From the NCBI GenBank assembly GCA_964428355.1, contig CAYRYU010000032.1:6721-70720 (forward strand): a stretch of 64,000 nt of DNA, given 5' to 3'. Positions 41,814 to 49,932 of the stretch are shown here, piece after piece (the first letter of the stretch is position 1; each line of letters starts with the position of its first letter). Source of the DNA: CAYRYU01 sp964428355. GTDB taxonomy: Bacteria > Muiribacteriota > Ozemobacteria > Ozemobacterales > Ozemobacteraceae. Below the pieces are notes generated by a model that had not been told where the DNA came from, ran no database searches, and was given only the letters and a program-made list of their open reading frames with translations. The translations under genes and the position numbers were made by a program.

Positions 41814-42364
41814 TGCTTCGATTTCGGCTTCCTCTTCCGCCGCAGAAGCCGTGCGGCCTGACGATGGTGGAGCTTCTCGTTGTTCTGACACTGATCATCG
41901 GCTTATCCGCCATCGGCTTTCGAGTCTTCCAGTCCGCCGGTTTTTCGCAAAAATCGATGTCGCGGCAGGCATTGCTCCAGATGGAAGCCCGGCGGGCGTT
42001 CGACAAGGTGGTGGAAGAGATCCGCGAAGGTTCCGACCTGGTCAGGCCGTTTACGGGAGAAACCTTGCCCTTTCTGGTTTTCAAGGACATCATCAATCGC
42101 ACCGTCGTCGTCTATCTCGAACCCAACATCCAGGTTTCCGAGCGCCTGAAAAAGCGCGTCTTCAAGTTGATGGCCTATCGCAGCGACTACAGCGGGGCAT
42201 ACGACCCGAAGAGCGAAATGACGCTCCTGGAAACGGTGCGCCGGATCACTTTCACCAGCCTCTCACCCAATGGTGTCCAGGTGAACCTCACGGTACTCAA
42301 TGAGAACGACGAGTTCGGGTTCCTCGCCCACGTAGGCCTGATGAACATCGGTGGCCTGGAATGA
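41813..42364 (+). CDS. Prepilin-like protein (GspH/GspI type)
   Basis: 183 residues from the ATG at 41813 (a GTG 3 bases earlier is also possible). Prepilin signal: Gly15|Leu16, Glu20 at +5 (T-M-V-E-L-L-V-V), then a hydrophobic helix. The soluble domain has no cysteines or known motif. It overlaps its neighbours at both ends (1 and 4 bases), so the three genes should be translated together. Confidence 0.72.
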   Translation: MLRFRLPLPPQKPCGLTMVELLVVLTLIIGLSAIGFRVFQSAGFSQKSMSRQALLQMEARRAFDKVVEEIREGSDLVRPFTGETLPFLVFKDIINRTVVVYLEPNIQVSERLKKRVFKLMAYRSDYSGAYDPKSEMTLLETVRRITFTSLSPNGVQVNLTVLNENDEFGFLAHVGLMNIGGLE

Positions 42365-43764
42365 TCATGAAGAAAGCTCCCTTTCGGGGAACGACCCTCC
42401 TGGAGATCCTCGTCGCGTTGGGGATATTCGGAATCGTCGGGGCGGTTCTCGTTTTTTCCATAAGGTCGGGGAGCAAGGAAATCCAGTTCACTTCGGATCA
42501 CCTGAACGCGGTTATCCTTACCCAGAAGGTTGCCGAGGATCTGATCGAAGAGATCGGGATGAACCCGTATGGCATCGAAACCCTTGGATTAGCCGCGAAC
42601 TCGAGGGATTTCCAGGAGATCACCGACGGAGGTTCGGTGTTCTTTTCCCAGGTCGAGGACCGGGTTGAACCCTGGGGGTTCATCGATCCGGCCCGCGACG
42701 GGGTGATCGACCAGGGGATGCAACCCCTCTACAAGGATATCCGGAAGTTCAAGCTCGCCCTCTCCGGGCAGCGACTTTCCGCTTCAGGTGAAGGTCCGGA
42801 GCGGAACCTCGTTTCCTGCAAGATCGATCTCGCCTGGGACACCAAGACCGGGAGGGGGGAGCTCAACTCCCAATCCTTGTTCTTCTCTCCGGCAACCCCC
42901 AGGAAAACGGATCTGGCCTACGTCGTCAACGAACCCGAAGTCGATGCCCGAATTCCCGGTGCGGTTTTCCGGAAACCAGGGAAAACGATCCCCGAGATTT
43001 CCGCCACCATTGGGGAGAACGTCGAGACGGTCCAGGCTTTTGGGCGCATTTCCCTCATCACCGGTGATTTCGTTGCCTCGGCCTATTTCAACGGCGCAAA
43101 GGCTCTGATTGCCAAGCAGAAGGAGGAACTGGCCCGGACCCCGGAAACCGATCTGGAAAAGCAGTACCGGCTCCGACTCGCGATCGCCAGGCAGTGGTAT
43201 GACCTTTCCAAGACATGCTTCCAGGTGGTCGCCTATCTGGTTCCCCATTTCGCCCTTCTGAAAGCCGAGGGGAAGTTCAATCAAGCCGCCGGCACGGGGT
43301 TCAATGGCATTTCGCTGCAGCATGGCCTATACCTGTATCGCATCATCTATGAGCACTTCGTGGGAAGCATCGTCCAGGCCCGTTTCTTCTATTACGCTCT
43401 CCTTCAGGACGATCTGAGCAGATTCAAGGGGGGGAAATGCCAGCTGCAGGTGTTGCAGAAGCTGATGGACATCTACCGGGTCGTTGCGATACTCCCCACC
43501 CGTCCGGAAGGGATGCAGGAATACCGGAATTTCCTCGCCCGGATCAGGAAGCTGGCTGACGGCCGCAACCCTTTCCTGGGCCGCCTCGTCGACCAGGAAA
43601 TTCAGCTGCTGGAGAACCCCGTGAGCTGGATGGATCGGCTTCCCAATCTGAAACGGATCAGCGAGATCGTCCAGGGAAAGATCCCGGGAATCCTTGGCTT
43701 CATCGGAAAGACCACCTCCGACTCGGTGGGTGGAAAAACCCCCAACAGTCAGGGTTCCCGTTGA
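42361..43764 (+). CDS. Prepilin-like protein (GspJ type, extended)
   Basis: 467 residues. Prepilin signal: Gly10|Thr11, Glu15 at +5 (T-L-L-E-I-L-V-A-L). The first 200 residues resemble GspJ in layout; the C-terminal 260 residues are an extra helical domain (Y-R-L-R-L-A-I-A-R-Q-W-Y, L-Y-R-I-I-Y-E-H-F) without a known match. The 3' end overlaps the convergent peptidase gene by 16 bases. Third and last gene of this prepilin triad. Confidence 0.68.
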   Translation: MIMKKAPFRGTTLLEILVALGIFGIVGAVLVFSIRSGSKEIQFTSDHLNAVILTQKVAEDLIEEIGMNPYGIETLGLAANSRDFQEITDGGSVFFSQVEDRVEPWGFIDPARDGVIDQGMQPLYKDIRKFKLALSGQRLSASGEGPERNLVSCKIDLAWDTKTGRGELNSQSLFFSPATPRKTDLAYVVNEPEVDARIPGAVFRKPGKTIPEISATIGENVETVQAFGRISLITGDFVASAYFNGAKALIAKQKEELARTPETDLEKQYRLRLAIARQWYDLSKTCFQVVAYLVPHFALLKAEGKFNQAAGTGFNGISLQHGLYLYRIIYEHFVGSIVQARFFYYALLQDDLSRFKGGKCQLQVLQKLMDIYRVVAILPTRPEGMQEYRNFLARIRKLADGRNPFLGRLVDQEIQLLENPVSWMDRLPNLKRISEIVQGKIPGILGFIGKTTSDSVGGKTPNSQGSR

Positions 43765-45215
43765 AGGGCTTCTGCCCCGGCAGGCCGGCGGGAGTTTTCC
43801 AGGATCTTTTCCACGAGGGAGCGGATTTCGGTTGAATCGGCCCTTCGAACCCAGGATTCGGAGAACATCGAGAAGTTGATGGCGGTCACAAGCCGCAGAG
43901 CGATCTCCCTGTCGCTGCGGGTTGCCTTCTGAGCGAAACTCCGAAGTTCATCGAGTTTCCCGGCAGCCGTATCGGCGACGATACGTGGAATCATGGTCTT
44001 TCGGAAAAAATCCTGGACCATCTCGTCCCATTTGGATTCCTTCGCGAATGCAAGGTCGGAATACGCATCCTCGAAACTGTCCGCGCTGGCGGGGAAATAT
44101 ACGGCCAGACCGCAGGCATCGATTGCCCTGGCCTTGTCTGGATCGTAGTCTCCCCAGCCACCGTCATCGGTCGGGTTGGAACCGGTCGTCGCGTTTTCGA
44201 CGATGGCAGCCGAAATCGCCGCATCGGCTTTCTTCGCCTTCTCCTGGAGTTCCGAGTTCTGGGTGGCCTTTGCCAATAACCGCAGGAAGTGGACCAGGTC
44301 CATGTTGCTGTAGTAATAGAACCGCTGGGCCTCGGTCATGGCGGTTTTCATGGCAACCCCGTCGGAAAGCGCGATCGCGGTTTCGGCAAACTCGTCCAGT
44401 GCCGCTTTGGCTTGCCCCAGCCGGTCGGCACGCAGAGCGGACTGGGTAGTCTTTCCGGAGCGGGCGAGGGAATCCCTGTCCCAGCCGCCGCTGTCGTCAT
44501 CAGGCTTGTTGTAGGATTCCGCGTAGGCCTTGACGATGATCCGGGCGAACTCCTCGGGGGTGGAGGTTTCGTTCAGGCGGCCGAGCAGGAGGTCGTAGGG
44601 ATAACCGTCGCCGGGTTCGGTTTCCTCGGAGGCGACGATGTAGTCGCAGTTCTCCCTGACGGCCCAGGCGACCTCGAACATCTGCATGAGGCACGCGTCC
44701 ATGCAAAGGAGGTCGAGCTTTTTGCCGAGGGTTCCATTGATCGTGGAGAGGGCCAGGCCCAGCTGGGCTGTGGTGATGTTGTTTCCGGACTGGTCGTCGT
44801 AGGAGATTCCCTTCGAGGGAGCTTTCGCCTTGTTCCAGCCGGAGCCGTGGTTCCAGATGACCAGGGCGTAGTGGCGGGCGGGGAAGGCGGCGGCCGTATC
44901 GGCGACGAACCTGCACAACTGGTTCCAGTCGCCCATGTCGACCTCGCCCATGTCCTGGATCTTCTTCACGTTTCCCTTTTCGATGTAATTCAGGGATGCC
45001 GGTCCGTTCTCCCGGTCGATGAGGGTGACGATGTTCAACCAGTCGTTGCTTCCGACGGCGGCCATCTCCTCCTGGTCGTCGACTCCACAGGAGTCCAGAT
45101 TGTTGTCGGCATTGAGGAAAACCATGAAGGTCCATTCCTTTTCGGCTGCCGAACAGGACACCGATGCCACGAGAACGATGATGAGCGCAATGATTCCCCG
45201 CTTGAATTCCGACAT
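43749..45215 (-). CDS. Clostripain-family (C11) cysteine peptidase, secreted
   Basis: 488 residues with a signal peptide (about 1-24). Clan CD features: early F-L-N-A-D-N-N-L, catalytic His in W-N-H-G-S-G-W (near residue 121) and catalytic Cys in C-M-D-A-C-L-M-Q (near 170). Clostripain relatives cleave after Arg or Lys and are often processed into two chains. The ATG has GGAGGTAGGGC before it. Its 3' end overlaps the convergent prepilin gene by 16 bases. Likely an envelope or secreted endopeptidase; the substrate is unknown. No transcription terminator is visible between the convergent genes. Confidence 0.88.
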   Translation of the reverse strand: MSEFKRGIIALIIVLVASVSCSAAEKEWTFMVFLNADNNLDSCGVDDQEEMAAVGSNDWLNIVTLIDRENGPASLNYIEKGNVKKIQDMGEVDMGDWNQLCRFVADTAAAFPARHYALVIWNHGSGWNKAKAPSKGISYDDQSGNNITTAQLGLALSTINGTLGKKLDLLCMDACLMQMFEVAWAVRENCDYIVASEETEPGDGYPYDLLLGRLNETSTPEEFARIIVKAYAESYNKPDDDSGGWDRDSLARSGKTTQSALRADRLGQAKAALDEFAETAIALSDGVAMKTAMTEAQRFYYYSNMDLVHFLRLLAKATQNSELQEKAKKADAAISAAIVENATTGSNPTDDGGWGDYDPDKARAIDACGLAVYFPASADSFEDAYSDLAFAKESKWDEMVQDFFRKTMIPRIVADTAAGKLDELRSFAQKATRSDREIALRLVTAINFSMFSESWVRRADSTEIRSLVEKILENSRRPAGAEALQREP

Positions 45216-45393
45216 GCCCTACCTCCAATACCTTTCAACACCATTACCGATCTCTCGAAAAGGCCTGATATGTAAGGTTACCACATCTTCCTCGAGTTGC
45301 GGGACGTGTTTTCGAGTGTTTTCGAATGGCCGGAGCTCAGTTTGACGTCGTCAGATCATGCTTTCGACCCGGATCGGGCATCGAAAACACCGA

Positions 45394-46215
45394 TCAGGAT
45401 TCTCGTTCCATGCGGGGGGGAGGGGGCGTGGGTCCGTTCGAATCTTCGGAGGAAGCAGGTGATGGTTCCTCTTCCGCCGGGGTCGAGGCCGTGGCTGAAG
45501 ACTGGGCGGACATTTTTTCCTTCCAGGCACGGAGCTCCAGGAGTTCCTGCTCGGTCGTCTTCTGGTCTTTGAGATTGCCCAGGATCTGGATGTTCTCGAA
45601 GTACTCCGTAAGAACCGAATCGACCCGTCCGGTTTGTTGGCGGAACGAATAATACATCAATGCCCAGATGAAGAGCGGCATCATCAAGGCAGGGATGAGG
45701 CCTGCCGAGATAACTCCGCTGGCAAGCACGGGGGCGATCATGATCGAAAAGATCAAAAACGGAATGGCCGAGATGAATGCGGTCGATCTCCAACTGAGCT
45801 TCGAGTTTCCGGACCAGGAAACGAGCGTATGATCCGCACCGTCGGCAGAGAATGAGATTTCCGCGTCGATCTCGGAAAACGCCGGATCCTGTACCCTGAC
45901 GGTGGTTGCTTTTCCGATCTGAAGGGATTTGCGATCCACTCTCAGGGCCGGAAAACGGGACGGGTGTGCGACGTTCAGAAGGAAGTTCTTCAGGAACGCT
46001 TCCCTGACCTCATCGGGAGTTCCCTGGACCCGGAACTGCTTCCTCGATTTCCGGAAATCGAGGAACGCCTGGTGAAGGACCTCAGGGGGAATCTGCAACC
46101 GCCGGGCCGCGTTTGCCAGATCTTGTTCTGAAAGGGAATCCTCGTCCCTGGCCGACTGGTGACCCTGGAGTTCCAGGGCTCTTTTCAGGATGGTTTCGAA
46201 CTCGTCGCGTTTCAT
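45394..46215 (-). CDS. Membrane protein of unknown function
   Basis: 273 residues. An N-terminal helical, charged region (about 1-75) resembles a degenerate DNA-binding or SHOCT-like helix bundle but is not assignable. A soluble beta-rich segment follows (about 75-135), then two membrane segments (about 143-165 and 168-190), a helical cytoplasmic part and a Pro/Ser/Glu-rich tail. It is transcribed toward the peptidase gene, 178 bases away. It starts just downstream of the terminator of serC on the same strand, so it is probably a separate unit. Function unknown. Confidence 0.6.
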   Translation of the reverse strand: MKRDEFETILKRALELQGHQSARDEDSLSEQDLANAARRLQIPPEVLHQAFLDFRKSRKQFRVQGTPDEVREAFLKNFLLNVAHPSRFPALRVDRKSLQIGKATTVRVQDPAFSEIDAEISFSADGADHTLVSWSGNSKLSWRSTAFISAIPFLIFSIMIAPVLASGVISAGLIPALMMPLFIWALMYYSFRQQTGRVDSVLTEYFENIQILGNLKDQKTTEQELLELRAWKEKMSAQSSATASTPAEEEPSPASSEDSNGPTPPPPRMERES

Positions 46216-46243
46216 GTTCCGCGTCTCTCATCCCGGTTCCCAG

Positions 46244-46270
46244 AAAAAAGGCCCCCCGGGAAGGGGGGCC
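46244..46270 (-). terminator. Intrinsic terminator after serC
   Basis: Minus strand: stem GGCCCCCC/GGGGGGCC (46270-46263 and 46257-46250), then six T (46249-46244). It lies 14 bases after the serC stop codon. Confidence 0.9.
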
Positions 46271-46283
46271 TTGGGTTATCAGG

Positions 46284-47369
46284 TCAGGAGTTGCTCTTGG
46301 CAAACTCGTCCATCAGTTGGGCGAGAGCCTTGGCCCCATCGATGGGCATGGCGTTGTAGACGGAGGCTCGGCACCCGCCGACGCTCCTGTGGCCCTTCAG
46401 GCCGTCGAGTTTGCGTTTCTTGGCTTCCTCGAGGAATTTCCCCTCGAGCTCTTCGGTTTTCATGCGGAAGACGATGTTCATCTTCGACCGGCAGGCTTTG
46501 GGAACCGGGCAGTTGTAGAACCCCTTGGACCGCTCGATCGCGTCGTAGATGATTTTGGAGCGTTCTTCGGCCATCTTCTGGGCCGCGGGAAGTCCCCCGA
46601 GACCCTTCAGCCACTCCATCGTGAGCTTGATCATCCAGATGGCGAACACGGGAGGGGTGTTGTACATGGAGTTTTCCTTGACGTGGAGGCGGTAATCGAG
46701 ATAAGCGACGATACTTTCCGGGCAGAGTTTGAGCATATCCTCGCGCATGATCACGATCGTTGCCCCCGCCGGGCCGGCGTTCTTCTGGGCTCCGGCATAG
46801 ATCATGGCGAACTTGTTGACCGGAACCGGGCGGCTCATGAAATCCGAGGACATATCGCATACCAGGGGAACGTTGCCCACATCGGGCCAATCCTGCCACT
46901 GCACGCCGCCGATCGTCTCGTTCGAGGTCATGTGGAAATAGGTTGCTCCAGGAGAGGCCTTGATGCTCTTGGGATCGGGGAGGTTGAGGTAGTTGTCGGC
47001 CTTTCCGTCCCAGACGATGTTGACCTTCCCGACCTTCTTGGCGTCCTCGGTGGCCTTTTTCGCCCAGGCGCCGGTCAGGGTCATGTCACAGCTCTTTCCG
47101 CCCCAGAGAAAATTCATGGGTATCATTCCGAACTGGAGGGTGGCACCTCCACCAAGGATCATGATCTTGTAGTTGTCGGGAACTCCGAGGAGTTCCTTGA
47201 TCAGTGCGAGGCACTGATTGTGCATTTCATCGACCACCTTGCCGCGGTGGCTCATCTCGACCAGGGACATCCCTTTTCCCTGAAAATCGACGAATTCATC
47301 ACGAACCTTCTCCAAAACCGAAACCGGAAGAATCGAAGGTCCTGCGCTGAAATTGAAGATTCTGGCCAT
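46284..47369 (-). CDS. serC: Phosphoserine aminotransferase
   Basis: 361 residues, the normal length. PLP-dependent conversion of 3-phosphohydroxypyruvate and glutamate to phosphoserine in serine (and pyridoxal phosphate) synthesis. Landmarks: N-terminal F-N-F-S-A-G-P; phosphate-binding G-G-A-T-L-Q-F; PLP lysine in Y-A-G-A-Q-K-N-A-G-P-A-G; and the C-terminal G-H-R-S-V-G-G-C-R-A-S-V-Y-N-A motif. The ATG is preceded by AAAGGAGAA. It has its own promoter and terminator, so it is monocistronic. Confidence 0.97.
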   Translation of the reverse strand: MARIFNFSAGPSILPVSVLEKVRDEFVDFQGKGMSLVEMSHRGKVVDEMHNQCLALIKELLGVPDNYKIMILGGGATLQFGMIPMNFLWGGKSCDMTLTGAWAKKATEDAKKVGKVNIVWDGKADNYLNLPDPKSIKASPGATYFHMTSNETIGGVQWQDWPDVGNVPLVCDMSSDFMSRPVPVNKFAMIYAGAQKNAGPAGATIVIMREDMLKLCPESIVAYLDYRLHVKENSMYNTPPVFAIWMIKLTMEWLKGLGGLPAAQKMAEERSKIIYDAIERSKGFYNCPVPKACRSKMNIVFRMKTEELEGKFLEEAKKRKLDGLKGHRSVGGCRASVYNAMPIDGAKALAQLMDEFAKSNS

Positions 47370-47399
47370 TTCTCATTCTCCTTTCGAGGTATGTGGGGA

Positions 47400-47428
47400 A
47401 AGATAGCACCCCGCGGGGGGGGTGTCAA
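47400..47428 (-). promoter_or_regulatory. sigma70-like promoter of serC
   Basis: Minus strand: -35 TTGACA (47428-47423), 17-base spacer that is almost all G and C with a CCCGCGGGG core, -10 TATCTT (47405-47400). It gives a leader of about 23 bases with a clear ribosome site. Confidence 0.7.
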
Positions 47429-47534
47429 ACCCTGCGCCCCATGCGAAAAACTGAGGAAACGGCCGCATGCGCAAGCATACTCGGGAAAGTGGAAGAAAGC
47501 CCTGGATTCAGGGGGGTACATTTTCCCCGGAACG

Positions 47535-47560
47535 AAAAACGCCCCCTGCGGGAGGGGGCG
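47535..47560 (-). terminator. Intrinsic terminator after the 122-residue secreted protein gene
   Basis: Minus strand: stem CGCCCCCT/AGGGGGCG (47560-47553 and 47547-47540), followed by five T (47539-47535), 24 bases after the stop codon. Confidence 0.85.
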
Positions 47561-47584
47561 CTCGAGGTCAGGTCCAGGAGAAGT

Positions 47585-47953
47585 TCATTCGGTTTCGGCT
47601 GAAGTTTCCCCGCTCTTGCGATCATAATGGATGGTGATCTTGTTGATCGTGGTGAGGTCGAAGTCGTTCCAGATCGCCTCTTCCTTGTCGTCGTAAACAA
47701 CCTTGAGATCATACTTGCCGACGGAAGCTTTGGGGGTGAACTTGATGTTGACCTCTTCACCGTTCTTGAGGACGTCCTGGCCGAGGATGTCTTCTTCCCA
47801 GCTGTTGGTCTTGGCAGCGCTGACGTAAACCTCTTCAATGGTGTAGCCGGTCTTGTTGACGAGGGTGAAATCGTTTTGGGATTCCTGGGCGTGGATGAAG
47901 GAGACGATGCCGAATAGGAGAACGACCGAGAGAAGGATACCGAACTTTTTCAT
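47585..47953 (-). CDS. Small secreted beta-sandwich-like protein
   Basis: 122 residues with a signal peptide ending near I-H-A-Q. The mature domain has alternating strands (F-T-L-V-N-K-T-G-Y-T-I, V-Y-V-S-A-A, V-N-I-K-F-T-P, Y-D-L-K-V-V-Y-D-D). It also has N-S-W-E-E-D-I-L-G, a pattern I associate with a family of small conserved exported proteins (argonaute-neighbour-like), although the name is uncertain. Ribosome site CAGGAG. It has its own promoter, a 5' hairpin and a terminator, so it is a single-gene unit. Role unknown; the optimised expression signals suggest an abundant product. Confidence 0.65.
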   Translation of the reverse strand: MKKFGILLSVVLLFGIVSFIHAQESQNDFTLVNKTGYTIEEVYVSAAKTNSWEEDILGQDVLKNGEEVNIKFTPKASVGKYDLKVVYDDKEEAIWNDFDLTTINKITIHYDRKSGETSAETE

Positions 47954-47979
47954 GACTTACTCCTGCATTCTAATATTTT

Positions 47980-48033
47980 GCTTCGGAAAGCGAAGCAGAG
48001 GGGATTATCCAACAAACGATGGCGCAAAGTCAA
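47980..48033 (-). promoter_or_regulatory. Promoter and 5' hairpin of the small secreted protein gene
   Basis: Minus strand: -35 TTGACT (48033-48028), 18-base spacer, -10 GATAAT (48009-48004). Close to the predicted transcript start is a hairpin GCTTCG/CGAAGC (47996-47991 and 47985-47980), which may protect the 5' end of the mRNA. Confidence 0.55.
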
Positions 48034-48079
48034 TCTGGTACAATCGGAAATTTTCGGAGGTAGCACCGCGGGTCCCGGT

Positions 48080-49024
48080 TCATTGCCCGAAACCGAGGTC
48101 GGGTTGCGAAACCACGCTTCTGGCGGTTTCGTCGGGGAGTCTTTCCAAGAAGGATCTCAGGGTTTCCGAATCCGAAAGCGTGGAAGCCACGCCGCGTCCA
48201 AGGAGGAGCCGGTTCCCTGATATTCTCGCGGGGTCCATGGCATCGTTCAGGACCACCCCAATCCTTCGGCCCTGTCTCTCCGCGAATCTGATCGTGTGCA
48301 TGCTTCCACCCTTTTCCCCGGACTGGATCAGAACGACCCCCCGGCTCATTCCACTCTGGAGACGGTCCCGCTCGATGAACCGGTGGACGTCCGGCGGGGT
48401 TCCGGGAGGGTATTCCGAGACCGCGGCGCCTCCTTTCCGGATGATCTCGCACAACAGGTCCCGGTTTTCCTCCGGATAGACCGAGTCCAGGCCTCCGGCC
48501 ATGACCGCGATCGTCCGGCCGCCCGCTTCGAGGCAACCTCTGTGGGCTTCCGTGTCGCAGCCCCTTGCCAGACCGCTTACCACGATGAAACCGCTTTCAG
48601 CAGCCCTCCGCCCTATCCTGCGGGCGATCTTGCGGGCCACCTCGCAGGGATGAACTGTTCCGATCACGGCCACCTTGGCGGGGTCGGTGAGGCATTCCAC
48701 CGAGCCTTCCAGGAAAAGCCAGTTCGGTGGGTCGGGGATTTGCCGGAGAGACTGGGGAAAGCCCGATTCATCAGCGAAGACGAGAGATTGGCGGCCCGGC
48801 TCGAGTTTCCCCAAGGCTTCCCGGCCTTCCGCATCGGCGGACCGGATCATTTCCGGGGATGCTTTGGGAAGTCTCCCCCTGAATCTTCCGAGGAACTCCC
48901 CCAAGGAAAGGCCTGCGAACACGGCTGGGTCGGAGACGATCTCGCCGAGCATCTTTCCAAGGGTCTTTCGTCCAAACCCCTTTAAAAACCAGCATGAAAA
49001 CCAGTTCCTTCGGATATCATCCAT
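48080..49024 (-). CDS. DprA/Smf-like DNA-processing protein, divergent
   Basis: 314 residues. The Rossmann-like DprA domain is clear: V-A-V-I-G-T-V, V-V-S-G-L-A-R-G-C-D-T-E-A-H-R-G-C-L, A-G-G-L-D-S-V-Y-P and S-E-Y-P-P-G-T-P-P. DprA loads RecA on incoming single-stranded DNA during transformation. Differences from the family: the usual F-x-x-R-N-R-I-I-A-G-L-S is here F-I-E-R-D-R-L-Q-S-G-M-S, and the usual G-I-D is G-C-D. No C-terminal winged helix is evident. It follows cheR after a 32-base gap on the same strand. It may therefore be a specialised paralogue rather than the housekeeping copy. Confidence 0.82.
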   Translation of the reverse strand: MDDIRRNWFSCWFLKGFGRKTLGKMLGEIVSDPAVFAGLSLGEFLGRFRGRLPKASPEMIRSADAEGREALGKLEPGRQSLVFADESGFPQSLRQIPDPPNWLFLEGSVECLTDPAKVAVIGTVHPCEVARKIARRIGRRAAESGFIVVSGLARGCDTEAHRGCLEAGGRTIAVMAGGLDSVYPEENRDLLCEIIRKGGAAVSEYPPGTPPDVHRFIERDRLQSGMSRGVVLIQSGEKGGSMHTIRFAERQGRRIGVVLNDAMDPARISGNRLLLGRGVASTLSDSETLRSFLERLPDETARSVVSQPDLGFGQ

Positions 49025-49056
49025 CTCCGGTGCCCGTTGAATGCCTCAAATGAGGG

Positions 49057-49932
49057 TCAAAGCGCCCGGTAGGCAAGAGCTTTTTCGAAGCGGACCGATT
49101 CGAAGAGAGGGGCGGTCTCGAGGATGGTTTCCGAAGCTCCCAGGAAGAGGATCCCCCCCGGCTCGGCAATCTGGTGAAGCCGTTCGAGTGCGGCTTTCCG
49201 GGTTGGCCCGTCGAAGTAGATCAGGAGATTTCTGCAGAAGACGACCTTGAAGGATTTCAGGGGAAGGTAACCCGACAGGAGATTTGCCTTCATGAAAGCG
49301 ACCAGTCCTTTGAGTTCAGGTTTTGCCTCCCAGAACCCGTCGTGCGGTTCGAAAAACCTGTCCCGCATCGGAACCGGAAGACCGCGCCTGATTTCCTCTT
49401 CGGAATACCGCCCCTGGTTGGCTTGTTTGATGACATCCTGCGAGACATCGATTCCGAGGATATGGAACCGCCGGGGATCCACTCCCCGGAACCTGTTCTT
49501 CAGGACGAAATCGGCGATGATCATGGCGATGGAGTAAGCTTCCTGGCCGGTCGAAACACCCACCGAAAGGAACTGGACCTGGCCTGGATCGTGGCCTTCG
49601 AGATCCGAGACGATCCGGGATGACTCCGGTAGGAGATGGTCACGGAAGATATCGAAGGGGTGCTGGTCGCGGAAAAATTCGGTTTCGTGGGTCGTAAGGG
49701 CTGAGATCACCTGGTCACGGAGCATTCCCGCCGAATCGTTCGAAAGCAACGTGTAAAACTCTCCGTAAGAGGAGCAACCTGTGGCTTTGAGGAGAGCTTC
49801 GAGGCGTTGCACGATCAGGTAGGTTTTTTCGTCGGGAAGGTTCAGCCCGCATTCACGGAGCGCGAACCGCTTGATATTGAGAATATCGTTTGGGAGGGGG
49901 TTCGTTCGCAGGCTTGTCCGGGGCTTTTTCAT
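49057..49932 (-). CDS. cheR: Chemotaxis protein methyltransferase
   Basis: 291 residues from the ATG at 49932, which overlaps the cheB stop as ATGA. S-adenosylmethionine-dependent methylation of chemoreceptor glutamates. N-terminal helical CheR_N domain (about 15-70), then T-H-E-T-E-F-F-R-D, the SAM-binding V-G-V-S-T-G-Q-E-A-Y-S-I-A-M, and F-C-R-N-L-L-I-Y-F-D near the end. No pentapeptide-binding extension or TPR tail. It is the last che gene of the operon. Confidence 0.95.
   Translation of the reverse strand: MKKPRTSLRTNPLPNDILNIKRFALRECGLNLPDEKTYLIVQRLEALLKATGCSSYGEFYTLLSNDSAGMLRDQVISALTTHETEFFRDQHPFDIFRDHLLPESSRIVSDLEGHDPGQVQFLSVGVSTGQEAYSIAMIIADFVLKNRFRGVDPRRFHILGIDVSQDVIKQANQGRYSEEEIRRGLPVPMRDRFFEPHDGFWEAKPELKGLVAFMKANLLSGYLPLKSFKVVFCRNLLIYFDGPTRKAALERLHQIAEPGGILFLGASETILETAPLFESVRFEKALAYRAL

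Noticed and set aside
46113..47627. Plus-strand open frame of 504 codons opposite serC
   Set aside because: It is the antisense of a clearly identified serC with strong codon bias; the translation has no protein-like pattern.
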